Source: Chloroflexota bacterium (lineage in GTDB: Bacteria; Chloroflexota; Limnocylindria; Limnocylindrales; CSP1-4). Taken from it: 7,882 bases of DNA. The translations under genes were made by a program, and so were the position numbers. The notes beneath the pieces were generated by a model, which saw only the letters and a program-made list of their open reading frames with translations, searched no databases and was not told where the DNA came from. Below, in pieces: positions 1 to 7,112 of the stretch. The stretch lies in NCBI GenBank assembly GCA_021785115.1, contig JAJYGO010000319.1, positions 1,366-9,247 of the forward strand, written 5' to 3'. How positions within the stretch are numbered: the first letter of the stretch is position 1; every line of letters begins with the position of its first letter.

Positions 1-124
1 CCTCGAGGAGGCGCTGCTGGCCGCCGGAAAGCCGGTGGACCGCGGCGCTTCGCTGGCGGCCGCGGCACGCGCGGCGGACGTGGCGACGGCCGCGGCCGCC
101 GCCGAGACGGGAGTCCGATCATGA
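1..124 (+). CDS. C-terminal end of a probable class V (PLP) aminotransferase, partial
   Basis: An open frame enters from the left edge (first full codon at base 2) and ends at a TGA at 122-124, giving 40 visible residues. It starts LEEALLAAGKPVDRGAS and continues as an Ala-rich helix. A helix of the form LExAL..G.PVxxGA near the C-terminus is typical of the alanine/serine-glyoxylate and phosphoserine aminotransferase group of fold-type I PLP enzymes, and such genes often precede serA in Chloroflexota and relatives. The PLP lysine and all other diagnostic parts lie outside the window, so the family call rests on this short tail plus context. The stop overlaps the serA ATG (ATGA at 121-124), implying translational coupling. 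Possible activities are 3-phosphohydroxypyruvate to phosphoserine (SerC-like) or serine-glyoxylate transamination; the visible part cannot separate them. Confidence 0.6.
   Translation, partial: LEEALLAAGKPVDRGASLAAAARAADVATAAAAAETGVRS
109..113 (+). promoter_or_regulatory. Ribosome binding site of serA
   Basis: GGGAG lies seven bases before the ATG at 121, inside the last codons of the upstream aminotransferase. It supports the ATG at 121 as the serA start and fits coupled translation through the ATGA overlap. Confidence 0.6.
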
Positions 125-1689
125 AGCTGCTCGTCGCGGAAGCGCTCGCGGACGAGGGCGTGGCACTCCTCCGCGCCCACCACCAGGTCGACGTCCGCAC
201 CGGGCTGTCACGCGAGGAGCTCCTCGCCGCGCTCCCGGAGTACGACGGGCTGATGGTGCGGAGCCAGGTGAAGGTCGACGCGGAGGCGATCGCCGCCGGA
301 TCGCGGCTGGCGGTCATCGGCCGGGCCGGGGTCGGGGTCGACAACGTGGACCTGGACGCCGCGACACGGGCCGGCATCGTGGTGGTCAACGCGCCGACCG
401 GCAACACCGTCGCCGCGGCCGAGCACACCATCGCGCTGATGTTCGCGCTCGCCCGGCGGGTCGCTGCGGCGGACGCGTCGGTGCGCCGCGGCGAATGGAA
501 GCGGGGCGCGTTCACCGGCGTCGAACTGCGCGGAAAGACGCTGGGGATCGTCGGACTCGGCAAGATCGGGATGGCGATCGCGGATCGCGCGCGCGGACTC
601 CAGATGGAGGTGATCGGCCACGACCCATTCGTGTCCGCCGAGGCCGCCGCGCATCACGGGGTGACCGTGCGCTCCTTCGATGAGGTGCTTGCGGCGGCGG
701 ACGTCCTGACCCTCCACGTACCGAACACCAGGAGCACCAGGGGGCTGATCGGCGCGCCACAGCTCGCCCGGATGAAGCCGACCGCGTTCCTGCTCAACGT
801 CTCGCGCGGGTCGGTCCTGGACGAGGCGGCCGTCGCCGAGGCGCTGCGCGAGGGTCGGCTCGCCGGAGCCGGACTCGACGTGTACGCGGCGGAACCCCCG
901 ACCGGCTCGCCGGTGCTCGACGCGCCAAACACGGTCCTGACGCCGCACCTGGGCGCCTCCACCGCCGAAGCGCAGGTGCGGGTCGCCGTCGAGGCCGCCG
1001 AGCAGGTGCTCGACGTACTCGATGGGCGGCCGGCTTTGTACGCGGTGAACGCGCCGCTGGTCACACCGGAGACGGCCCAGGCCCTGGCCCCCTTCCTTCC
1101 GCTCGCGGTCACCCTCGGACAGCTGTACGCGCAGCTCGCACCCGAACCGGCCGACGAGCTGACGCTCGAGGTCGCCGGCGAGCTCGCGGCCCACGAGACC
1201 GGGCCGCTGGCCGCGGCGGTGCTGCGTGGACTCCTGGAGGTGGGCACCACGGAGCGGGTGAACCAGATCAACGCGCCGTCCATCGCCCGGGCCCGGGGGA
1301 TGGCCCTCATCGAGCGCAAGCTGCCCGACGCGGGGCCGTTCGCATCGCTGGTCACGCTCACGGGCGCGACGGCGGTGGGCGGCACGGTCGCCGGGGGGGA
1401 GCAGCGGATCGTCCGGCTGGGTGACCATTGGGTGGACATGGCCCCCACGCAGCACATGCTGGTCACCAGCCACCGGGATCGCCCGGGCACCATGGGCCGT
1501 ATCGGGCTGATCCTGGGGGAGCACGATGTCAACATCAGCGCCATGCACCTGGCACGGCGCGGTCCCCGCGAGGAAGCCAAGATGATCCTGGCGCTCGATG
1601 ACCCGGTGCCGGACGCCGCCGCCGCGGCCATCCGGGCGGATCCCGAGGTCCTGGACCTGTGGCTCATCCGGCTGGATGTCGGTGACTGA
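121..1689 (+). CDS. serA: D-3-phosphoglycerate dehydrogenase (long form, ASB and ACT domains)
   Basis: This cytoplasmic enzyme oxidises 3-phosphoglycerate to 3-phosphohydroxypyruvate with NAD+, the first step of phosphorylated serine biosynthesis. The 522-residue length matches the long bacterial form. Residues 1-100 and about 285-310 form the substrate-binding domain, with RSQVKV at 47-52 and GRAGVGVDNVD at 67-77. Residues about 101-284 form the nucleotide-binding domain, with GLGKIG at 145-150 and the expected acidic residue Asp168 after it. The catalytic set is complete: Arg229 (NVSRG), Glu258 (AAEPP) and His276 (TPHLG). Residues about 315-440 fit the allosteric substrate-binding (ASB) domain. 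Residues about 445-522 form an ACT domain with RPGTMGRIG and VNISAM, where serine binds in known feedback-inhibited homologues. The start is ATG with GGGAG seven bases upstream. The gene overlaps its neighbours by 4 and 14 bases, so it is probably expressed as part of an operon. No defect is visible. Confidence 0.97.
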   Translation: MKLLVAEALADEGVALLRAHHQVDVRTGLSREELLAALPEYDGLMVRSQVKVDAEAIAAGSRLAVIGRAGVGVDNVDLDAATRAGIVVVNAPTGNTVAAAEHTIALMFALARRVAAADASVRRGEWKRGAFTGVELRGKTLGIVGLGKIGMAIADRARGLQMEVIGHDPFVSAEAAAHHGVTVRSFDEVLAAADVLTLHVPNTRSTRGLIGAPQLARMKPTAFLLNVSRGSVLDEAAVAEALREGRLAGAGLDVYAAEPPTGSPVLDAPNTVLTPHLGASTAEAQVRVAVEAAEQVLDVLDGRPALYAVNAPLVTPETAQALAPFLPLAVTLGQLYAQLAPEPADELTLEVAGELAAHETGPLAAAVLRGLLEVGTTERVNQINAPSIARARGMALIERKLPDAGPFASLVTLTGATAVGGTVAGGEQRIVRLGDHWVDMAPTQHMLVTSHRDRPGTMGRIGLILGEHDVNISAMHLARRGPREEAKMILALDDPVPDAAAAAIRADPEVLDLWLIRLDVGD

Positions 1690-2467
1690 CCGGCAGCTGG
1701 CCATTCCGCCCGGCCTCGACGCCACCTTCGTCCTGGTCCGCCACGGCGAGTCCACCTGGGTGGCCGAAGGGCGGGTCCAGGGCGGCGCGGATCCCCCGCT
1801 CTCGCCCCTCGGCGAACGGCAGGTCGCCCTCGTGGCAAGCAGACTGGTGGAGCCGCAGGCATCGCCCGCGCTGCCCGTGCCGGGCGGACGGCCGCAGGGC
1901 TGCTGGCACTCCCCGCTCCGGCGCGCCGCCGCGACCGCCGCACCGATCGCCGAGCGGTGGGTTCCGGCGCTGCAGGCCCGGCCGGACGAGCGGCTGCGCG
2001 AGATCGGGCAGGGCGAGTGGGAAGGGTTGACCGGTGCCGAGGTGCGCGCGCGCTACCGGGACGTGCGCGCCGGATGGCGGCGCGACCCGGTCCAAGTGCA
2101 TGCGCCCGGCGGTGAGTCGCTGCAGCATGCGGACGCCCGGGCGAGGTCGTTCGTGGCCGACCTCCTGGGCATGGCCGCGGCCTCGGGCGGCCAGCGGGCA
2201 TCGCCGCCCGAGGCCGGCTCGGTCCAGCGTGGACCGTGGATGATCGTCGTCGCGCACGAGGGGATCCTCCGCGTGCTGGTCCTGGCGCTGCTCGATCTCC
2301 CGCTCGACGCGTTCTGGCGCTTCCCGTTCGGCCTCTGCGGCGTCTCCGTGGTCGAGATCCGCAACCGTCGCCCCGCACTGCGCGCCCACAACCTCCTCGA
2401 GCACCTGGCCCCACTCGGCCCCGGGGCGGACATCGCGGCCACCCAGGACCGCGGCGGCACCCTCTGA
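1676..2467 (+). CDS. Histidine phosphatase superfamily protein; candidate phosphoserine phosphatase
   Basis: A 263-residue protein of the phosphoglycerate-mutase-like (histidine phosphatase) superfamily. The N-terminal strand carries LVRHGES, with His23 as the residue expected to be phosphorylated and Arg22 beside it. SPLRRAAATA at 79-88 supplies the second phosphate-binding arginine. LREIGQGEWEG at 107-117 holds the likely proton donor Glu109. VVAHEG at 191-196 holds the second catalytic histidine, His194. All core residues are present, so it should be an active phosphatase or mutase. Two Pro/Ala/Gly/Ser-rich stretches (about 60-75 and 168-187) look like loop insertions. The ATG at 1676 overlaps serA by 14 bases; GTG at 1682 is an alternative, and neither has a clear Shine-Dalgarno. 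The in-frame ATG at 1598 would add 26 residues wholly inside serA and is unlikely. Substrate cannot be read from sequence. The serA coupling makes phosphoserine attractive, since some bacteria use metal-independent phosphoserine phosphatases of this superfamily. Other options are a cofactor-dependent mutase or an alpha-ribazole-phosphate-type phosphatase. Confidence 0.9.
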   Translation: MSVTDRQLAIPPGLDATFVLVRHGESTWVAEGRVQGGADPPLSPLGERQVALVASRLVEPQASPALPVPGGRPQGCWHSPLRRAAATAAPIAERWVPALQARPDERLREIGQGEWEGLTGAEVRARYRDVRAGWRRDPVQVHAPGGESLQHADARARSFVADLLGMAAASGGQRASPPEAGSVQRGPWMIVVAHEGILRVLVLALLDLPLDAFWRFPFGLCGVSVVEIRNRRPALRAHNLLEHLAPLGPGADIAATQDRGGTL

Positions 2468-2491
2468 GCGACCGCACCCCCTGACGCGGCT

Positions 2492-2515
2492 CCGGCCTAT
2501 CTCCCGTGCGGCCGG
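2492..2515. other. Weak GC stem-loop at the convergent gene junction
   Basis: CCGGCC at 2492-2497 can pair with GGCCGG at 2510-2515 across a 12-base loop. The stem covers the stop codon of the minus-strand transglutaminase gene and lies 24 bases past the plus-strand stop. A perfect palindrome, CCGGTACCGG at 2512-2521, overlaps its right arm. There is no T-run on either strand, so this is not a classical intrinsic terminator. It could slow or stop converging polymerases, or be chance in GC-rich DNA. Confidence 0.22.
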
Positions 2516-4857
2516 TACCGGAACGCCAGCCGCAGCAGCCGCACGCGGAGCCGTCCGTACGCGCGGCGCAGCGCCGCGGTCCCGGCGCTCCCCAGCACGT
2601 GGTGCCCGTACGTGGCCTCCACCCGGGCGCGCGCGACGACCTCGAGATCGGGGCGCGCTGAGGGCAGGACCTCGCCCAGCATCGAGGAGTACTCGTACAC
2701 CGTCTGGGCCGGGCGCGGCGCATACCCGAACCGGGCGGCCAGGCGGGCCACGCCGTTGTAGGCGACGGCGGGGTTGCTCGAGGTCCCCCACCGCAACCTC
2801 GCCCACACCACCAGGAGCAGGGCCAGCGCGATCAGCGCGACGCCGATCGCCAGGGAGAGCGGCCCCTGCGTGGCCCCTCCCACCCCACCGGCGCCGTTCC
2901 CCTGGCCCTCGTTCGGCAGGCGGCGCCGCGGGTTGCCGCCGTTCGCGCCGTTGTCCGGCACGAAGGTGGGGCCGGTGCGGGGCGTGGCGCTCGCCCCTGG
3001 CCTGGCGCTCGGCGTCGGGACGGGCGGGCCGGCGGGCAGGTCGGTCGGGCGCTGCCCGTTGGTCGCGTTCCCTGGAGTCGGGTCGAAGCGAACCCAGCCG
3101 TAGCCGGGGAAGTAGACCTCGACCCACGCGTGGGCCGCGCTGCGGTCGACCTCGAACACGCCGGATCCGGCCGGCCGCCCGGGCAGGTACCCCAGCACGT
3201 AGCGCGCGGGGATCTGCTGGGTGCGCAGCATCATCACCAGGGTCGTGGCGAAGTACTCGCAGTAGCCTCGCCGGCTCGTCAGCAGGCAATCGGGCACGGG
3301 CATCCCGGGCGCACAGACCCCGCGCACGTCCGTCTCGTAGACGAAGTTGCCGCCGCCGTAGAGCCAGTCCTGCAGCGCCTGCGCGATGTGATACGGGTCG
3401 CGACGGCTGGACGGGAGCCTCGCCACTATCCGATCCGCGTCCGCTTTCACGATAGGCCCGATGCTGCCGGGCTCGATCAGGATGTACCGCCTGGCCCACT
3501 CGGGATACACGGTGCCCGCCGCGGCCAGCTCGTTGCCCGTCACCTCGTCCACGACCCCGTTGCGCACGAGCGCCGTCACCTGGTACGAACCACCGTCAGG
3601 CAGCGAGGCGCCGAGCTGCAGATCGTCGACCGGACCCCCGGCCGCGGCCGTCTGCAGCTGGACCGGCAGCGAGACCGTGTACGGGGTCTGGGGGGACAGC
3701 ACGGTGGGGTCGCCCACGTCGACGGGTGCGACCGTGACGGTCACGTCCTGGTACTGCTTGCCCGGCAGGACCTGGTCGCTGCTGCCCGCGAGCACGGGCT
3801 GGCCGGCGGCGATGGGACCGGTGGTCGAGGGGTTGCTCTGCTTCCACGTGTGCCCATCGAAGTCGTCGTACGTGGCGCCCTGCCAGTAATACCCCTGGCC
3901 GGTGCTGGTCCTGATCTCGTACGCCAGGTCCGCGGAGGACTGCCAGAAGCCCTGGATCGTCTGCGACGTCGTGAAGAGCCCGGAGGGCCCGCGGATCGGC
4001 GCCACGATGCCGCTCGCGAACCGATCGAAGTTCGTCGCCCACGAGTAGAACTGGTCCGCGCTGTTCGTCCAGTACGGGCGCAGCGGGTCTGAGCTGGCCG
4101 CGGAGGTCAGCACCATCGCGCCGAGCAGCGCGACCACGGTGAAGGTCGCCCCGTTGCGCAGGTACAGCGAGAACGCGGCGCTCTCGTCGCCCAGCCGCGT
4201 GTGTCCCCAGAGAAGGCGCTGTTCGGCCAGGCTCAGGCGAACCAGCAGGAACAGCGCGGCGGCCGCGAAGACGACCAGGTACGGGTACTGGTGCTGGAGG
4301 GTCAGCGACATGCTGGCGAGCAGCAGCAGCCCGAGGAACAGCACCGCGCTCATCGGCCGGTGATGCCGGAACACGGCGAAGGCCGCGAACTGCCCGCTCG
4401 CCCACCCCACGGAGGCCACGACCAGGAGGAATGCCGAGGTCTGGTCGGAGCGCACCTGCCGGATGAAGACGTCGCGCAGGAAGAACTGGATGGACGCGAC
4501 CAGGTTCGCCAGCCGGAACGGGTCGTGCGACGGGAGCGTGGCCCCGGCCACCGGCGGGATGATCCCGGCCACGGCGTAGATGGCGAAGGCCGACCCGAGG
4601 ACGGCCCCCACGACGTGCACCAGGAGCGGGTGCCAGCCCAGCTTCGCGCCGACCAGGCCCCACACCGCGCCGAGCACCAGTGCCGACGGCAGGAACTCCG
4701 TCTGGCTGACGCCCGTGCCCCGGACCCACCCCGCCCAGTGCGCGTTGTCGACGGCGTAGCCCAGCGCCAGCAACATCACGAGCAGCGCGAGGACGCTCAG
4801 CCAGCCCTCGGCGGGCCGCGTCGGCAGCGAGCGCTCCGGGTCCCGCCTGCCGGCCAT
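2497..4857 (-). CDS. TgpA-type membrane transglutaminase-like protein
   Basis: A 786-residue integral membrane protein with an external transglutaminase/protease-like domain. The N-terminal third has about seven hydrophobic segments (roughly 19-37, 57-74, 78-103, 142-163, 169-186, 190-209, 236-253), as in the TgpA/DUF3488 region. Charged residues place the N-terminus inside, so the part after segment seven faces outward. After a beta-rich stretch (about 310-450) comes the papain-like core: Cys533 in RRGYCEYFA, His576 in SAAHAWVEVYF and Asp592 in RFDPTPG, a complete triad. A Pro/Thr/Gly/Asn-rich linker (about 598-665) leads to a last membrane segment (about 667-687) and a basic cytoplasmic tail of about 100 residues, resembling the DUF4129-type tails of this family. 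The ATG at 4857 is preferred because GGAGG lies eight bases upstream; an adjacent GTG at 4860 is possible. Either overlaps the DUF58 stop. Known members are envelope proteins of uncertain substrate; cross-linking, amide hydrolysis and peptidoglycan roles all remain possible. Confidence 0.93.
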   Translation of the reverse strand: MAGRRDPERSLPTRPAEGWLSVLALLVMLLALGYAVDNAHWAGWVRGTGVSQTEFLPSALVLGAVWGLVGAKLGWHPLLVHVVGAVLGSAFAIYAVAGIIPPVAGATLPSHDPFRLANLVASIQFFLRDVFIRQVRSDQTSAFLLVVASVGWASGQFAAFAVFRHHRPMSAVLFLGLLLLASMSLTLQHQYPYLVVFAAAALFLLVRLSLAEQRLLWGHTRLGDESAAFSLYLRNGATFTVVALLGAMVLTSAASSDPLRPYWTNSADQFYSWATNFDRFASGIVAPIRGPSGLFTTSQTIQGFWQSSADLAYEIRTSTGQGYYWQGATYDDFDGHTWKQSNPSTTGPIAAGQPVLAGSSDQVLPGKQYQDVTVTVAPVDVGDPTVLSPQTPYTVSLPVQLQTAAAGGPVDDLQLGASLPDGGSYQVTALVRNGVVDEVTGNELAAAGTVYPEWARRYILIEPGSIGPIVKADADRIVARLPSSRRDPYHIAQALQDWLYGGGNFVYETDVRGVCAPGMPVPDCLLTSRRGYCEYFATTLVMMLRTQQIPARYVLGYLPGRPAGSGVFEVDRSAAHAWVEVYFPGYGWVRFDPTPGNATNGQRPTDLPAGPPVPTPSARPGASATPRTGPTFVPDNGANGGNPRRRLPNEGQGNGAGGVGGATQGPLSLAIGVALIALALLLVVWARLRWGTSSNPAVAYNGVARLAARFGYAPRPAQTVYEYSSMLGEVLPSARPDLEVVARARVEATYGHHVLGSAGTAALRRAYGRLRVRLLRLAFRYRPHGR

Positions 4858-6125
4858 CACGCGGGCCTCCGGGTCGACGCCAGCCCGGGCGCGACGAGCA
4901 GCTCCCCCAGGCGTGTCCGTGGCACGATCTCGTGGACCTGGAGGTCGTACTCCGCCAGTGTGTGGCGCATCGCCCGGACGCCCCGCAGCCGCTCTGCCTG
5001 CGCGTCGTCATCCTCACGCCGGCCGTCGGGGTGGGCCTCGACGGCAGCGTACGCCGCGGGGTCGAGGTGGCAGACCGCCACGCCCACGCCGCGCGGACGG
5101 AGCGAGGAGAGCGGGCGGATCCAGGTCGGGTCGAGCGACGGCGTGATCACCAGCGCCGTCATCCCGCGCCGCAGCCTGCCGAGGCCGTGCACCAGGATCT
5201 CCACGAGCGGCACCGTGGCGTTCGCCTGTGCAGCGGCCAGCAGCTGCATGAGCTTCTGGTGTTGCCTCGGGCCGCGATCCGCAGGGAGGACCGGCAGCTG
5301 GCGACCGGCGGACGTGAGGCCCACGGCGCGGTTCTCCGAGAGCGCCTTGGCGCCGATGGCGGCCGCGACGCGCACCGCCGCCTCGAGCGTGGACTCGTCG
5401 CCCCGTCCCGCCTGCCAGGTGGGGTCGAGGTCCAGGAAGATCCAGACGTCGGCCGCCTGCTCGAGGTCGAACTCGCGGACGTACAGCTCCTGCTGGCGGG
5501 CCGTGGTGGGCCAGTGGATCCGGTTGTAGGCGTCGCCCGGCACGTAGGGCCGTACCGACGTGACGAGCGGCGTGGTCTGGAACGTCCGCTCGCGGCTGGC
5601 GTGCGTACCCTCGAGCGAGGTTGCCGGCACGCGCCAGAACGGGAGCGGCTCCACGCGGGGGTACACCACCAGCGTGGCGCCTCTGCCCACGCCGGCGGAC
5701 GCCTCGAACAGCCCGAACGGGTCGCTGGTCCGGATCTGGAGCGGGTCGATGCGGAAGTGCCCCCGCCGCGTGAGAGGAACGCGCGTGAGCCAGGAGCGCT
5801 CCCCGCGCGGCGGCAGCGCGAGTGCCCGGCCGGGGAGCGGCACCGGCAGCGTGGAGGCGTGCTCGATCTCCAGCCACGGCTTGGGCAGGTAGCTCACGTT
5901 GCGCAGCGTATAGGTCACGCGGAGCTGCCCGCCCACCGAACCGTGGAGCTGGCCCAGCACGTACCCCGCCTCCAGGTCGGCCAGCCCCAGTCGCGTCACC
6001 ACGTACGCGCCGCCACCCACGAGCAGCAGCAGGTAGACCAGGAAGAAGAGGAAGTCCGCCCCGGTGGAGAACGCACCGACCACCAGGATGGCGCCGAGAA
6101 CCAGGAGCTGGAGTCGTGCGATCAT
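4857..6125 (-). CDS. DUF58 family membrane protein with vWA-like region
   Basis: A 422-residue protein. Two hydrophobic segments at about 3-19 and 24-45 anchor the N-terminus as a hairpin. Residues about 50-160 are beta-rich and hold RRGHFRIDPLQIRTSDPFGLF (120-140), characteristic of these proteins. The DUF58 signature is clear at 192-218: RPYVPGDAYNRIHWPTTAR followed by REFDLE. The following strand, VWIFLDLDPTW (227-237), is where vWA-like domains carry a metal-site DxSxS; here it reads DLDPT, so the canonical serines are missing and metal binding is doubtful. The C-terminal 60 residues are charged. The ATG lies 18 bases after the moxR stop with no strong Shine-Dalgarno, only a GGCGGG ten bases upstream, so translation may depend on the upstream gene. 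The stop overlaps the transglutaminase start. In known clusters DUF58 proteins accompany MoxR ATPases and are thought to be their partners or clients. Function is otherwise unknown. Confidence 0.93.
   Translation of the reverse strand: MIARLQLLVLGAILVVGAFSTGADFLFFLVYLLLLVGGGAYVVTRLGLADLEAGYVLGQLHGSVGGQLRVTYTLRNVSYLPKPWLEIEHASTLPVPLPGRALALPPRGERSWLTRVPLTRRGHFRIDPLQIRTSDPFGLFEASAGVGRGATLVVYPRVEPLPFWRVPATSLEGTHASRERTFQTTPLVTSVRPYVPGDAYNRIHWPTTARQQELYVREFDLEQAADVWIFLDLDPTWQAGRGDESTLEAAVRVAAAIGAKALSENRAVGLTSAGRQLPVLPADRGPRQHQKLMQLLAAAQANATVPLVEILVHGLGRLRRGMTALVITPSLDPTWIRPLSSLRPRGVGVAVCHLDPAAYAAVEAHPDGRREDDDAQAERLRGVRAMRHTLAEYDLQVHEIVPRTRLGELLVAPGLASTRRPA
4866..4870 (-). promoter_or_regulatory. 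Ribosome binding site of the transglutaminase gene
   Basis: The minus strand reads GGAGG here, eight bases before ATG (4857-4855) and five before the adjacent GTG (4860-4858). The better spacing favours the ATG. It sits inside the last codons of the DUF58 gene, so the two genes are both overlapped and independently equipped with a strong ribosome site. Confidence 0.65.
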
Positions 6126-6143
6126 GTCGCCGCAGCCCGCCGG

Positions 6144-7112
6144 TTACGCCGACCGCACCCGGGGCCGCTCTGCCGCGCCGGCCTCGACGGGCACCGTCTC
6201 GAGGAGCTCGCGGACGACCTGCCGCCCGTCGACGTCGCGGAGCGTCGCCGCCGTCTTGACGATGATCCGGTGGGCGAGCGCCGGCTCGGCGAGCATCTTC
6301 ACGTCGTCCGGGATCGCGTAGTCGCGCCCTTCCAGGGCGGACACCGCCTGAGCCGCGCGATAGAGCGCGAGCGAGCCGCGGGGCGAGGCGCCCAGCTGGA
6401 CGTCCGGGTGCGACCGGGTGGCGGCGGTGAGGCGGACGATGTAGTCGGCGACGACCGGATCCACGTACATCTCACGTACCGTCGACTGCATCGCGAGGAG
6501 TTCCTCGACGCCGACCACCTCGCCGATCTCGCCGAGCGGGTGCACGCGCTTCTGCTGGTCCATCACCACGATCTCCTCGGACGGCGAGGGGTAGCCGAGC
6601 CGAAGCCGGAGCATGAAGCGGTCCAGCTGGGCCTCCGGCAGCGCGAAGGTGCCCTCGTACTCGATCGGGTTCTGCGTCGCCAGCACCAGGAACGGACTGG
6701 GCATGGCGTACGTCTTGCCATCGATGGTGGCCTGGCGCTCCTCCATGCACTCGAGCAGCGCGGACTGGGTCTTGGGCGTGGCGCGATTGATCTCGTCGGC
6801 GAGGACGACCTGGGCCATGATGGGGCCAGGGCGGAACTCGAACTCCTGGGTCCGCTGGTTGTAGATCGAGAGGCCCGTCACGTCGGATGGCAGCAGGTCC
6901 GGCGTGAACTGGATCCGGCGGAACGAGCAGCCCAGGCTGCGTGCAAGCGCCTTGGCGAGCACGGTCTTGCCGGTCCCGGGCACGTCCTCGATCAGGATGT
7001 GACCCTGGCAGATCAGCGCCACGAGCGCCAGGCGGACGACGTCGTGCTTGCCGACGATCACGCGCTCTACGTTGGCAACGACCCGTCCCCCGAGCGCCCG
7101 TACGTCCGCCAT
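6144..7112 (-). CDS. MoxR family AAA+ ATPase
   Basis: A 322-residue soluble ATPase of the MoxR family (AAA_3 core plus lid), the usual length for the family. Walker A is VPGTGKT at 44-50 with Lys49. Walker B is VVLADEIN at 102-109 with Asp106 and Glu107. Sensor 1 is ATQNP at 145-149 with Asn148. EAQLDRFML around 160-168 supplies the likely arginine finger Arg165. The lid carries the MoxR-typical [10 protein letters not shown] at 241-250, with Arg245 as sensor 2. All motifs are intact. MoxR ATPases act as oligomeric chaperone-like machines that help assemble or activate partner proteins, often with vWA or DUF58 proteins encoded next door, as here. The ATG at 7112 has GGGGGAG six bases upstream. 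It is the first firmly supported gene of the minus-strand module after a 202-base gap, so the module could have its own promoter, though I could not identify one. Confidence 0.96.
   Translation of the reverse strand: MADVRALGGRVVANVERVIVGKHDVVRLALVALICQGHILIEDVPGTGKTVLAKALARSLGCSFRRIQFTPDLLPSDVTGLSIYNQRTQEFEFRPGPIMAQVVLADEINRATPKTQSALLECMEERQATIDGKTYAMPSPFLVLATQNPIEYEGTFALPEAQLDRFMLRLRLGYPSPSEEIVVMDQQKRVHPLGEIGEVVGVEELLAMQSTVREMYVDPVVADYIVRLTAATRSHPDVQLGASPRGSLALYRAAQAVSALEGRDYAIPDDVKMLAEPALAHRIIVKTAATLRDVDGRQVVRELLETVPVEAGAAERPRVRSA

Noticed and set aside
1598..1675. Upstream ATG extension of the histidine phosphatase
   Set aside because: The extra 26 residues lie wholly inside the serA ACT domain, are Pro/Arg/Ser-rich, and precede the normal start of the fold. 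ATG at 1676 fits the family length better.
208..1755. 515-codon minus-strand open frame opposite serA
   Set aside because: It mirrors serA, whose catalytic residues and domains are all intact. The antisense product has no recognisable feature.
654..2723. 689-codon minus-strand open frame across serA and the phosphatase
   Set aside because: It runs antisense to two well-supported genes and into the end of the transglutaminase gene in another frame. The product is Arg/Ser/Pro/Ala-rich low complexity with no motif.
1664..3499. 611-codon minus-strand open frame spanning the junction
   Set aside because: It overlaps the transglutaminase gene in a different frame and lies antisense to the phosphatase. 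Its composition is Arg/Ala/Gly-biased with no motif.
3596..5017. 473-codon minus-strand frame within the transglutaminase and DUF58 genes
   Set aside because: It is an alternative frame of real genes on the same strand. The translated product is an Arg/Gly/Ala-rich shadow without membrane segments or motifs.
4201..5529. 442-codon plus-strand open frame
   Set aside because: It is antisense to the transglutaminase and DUF58 genes and low complexity; a GC-bias artefact.
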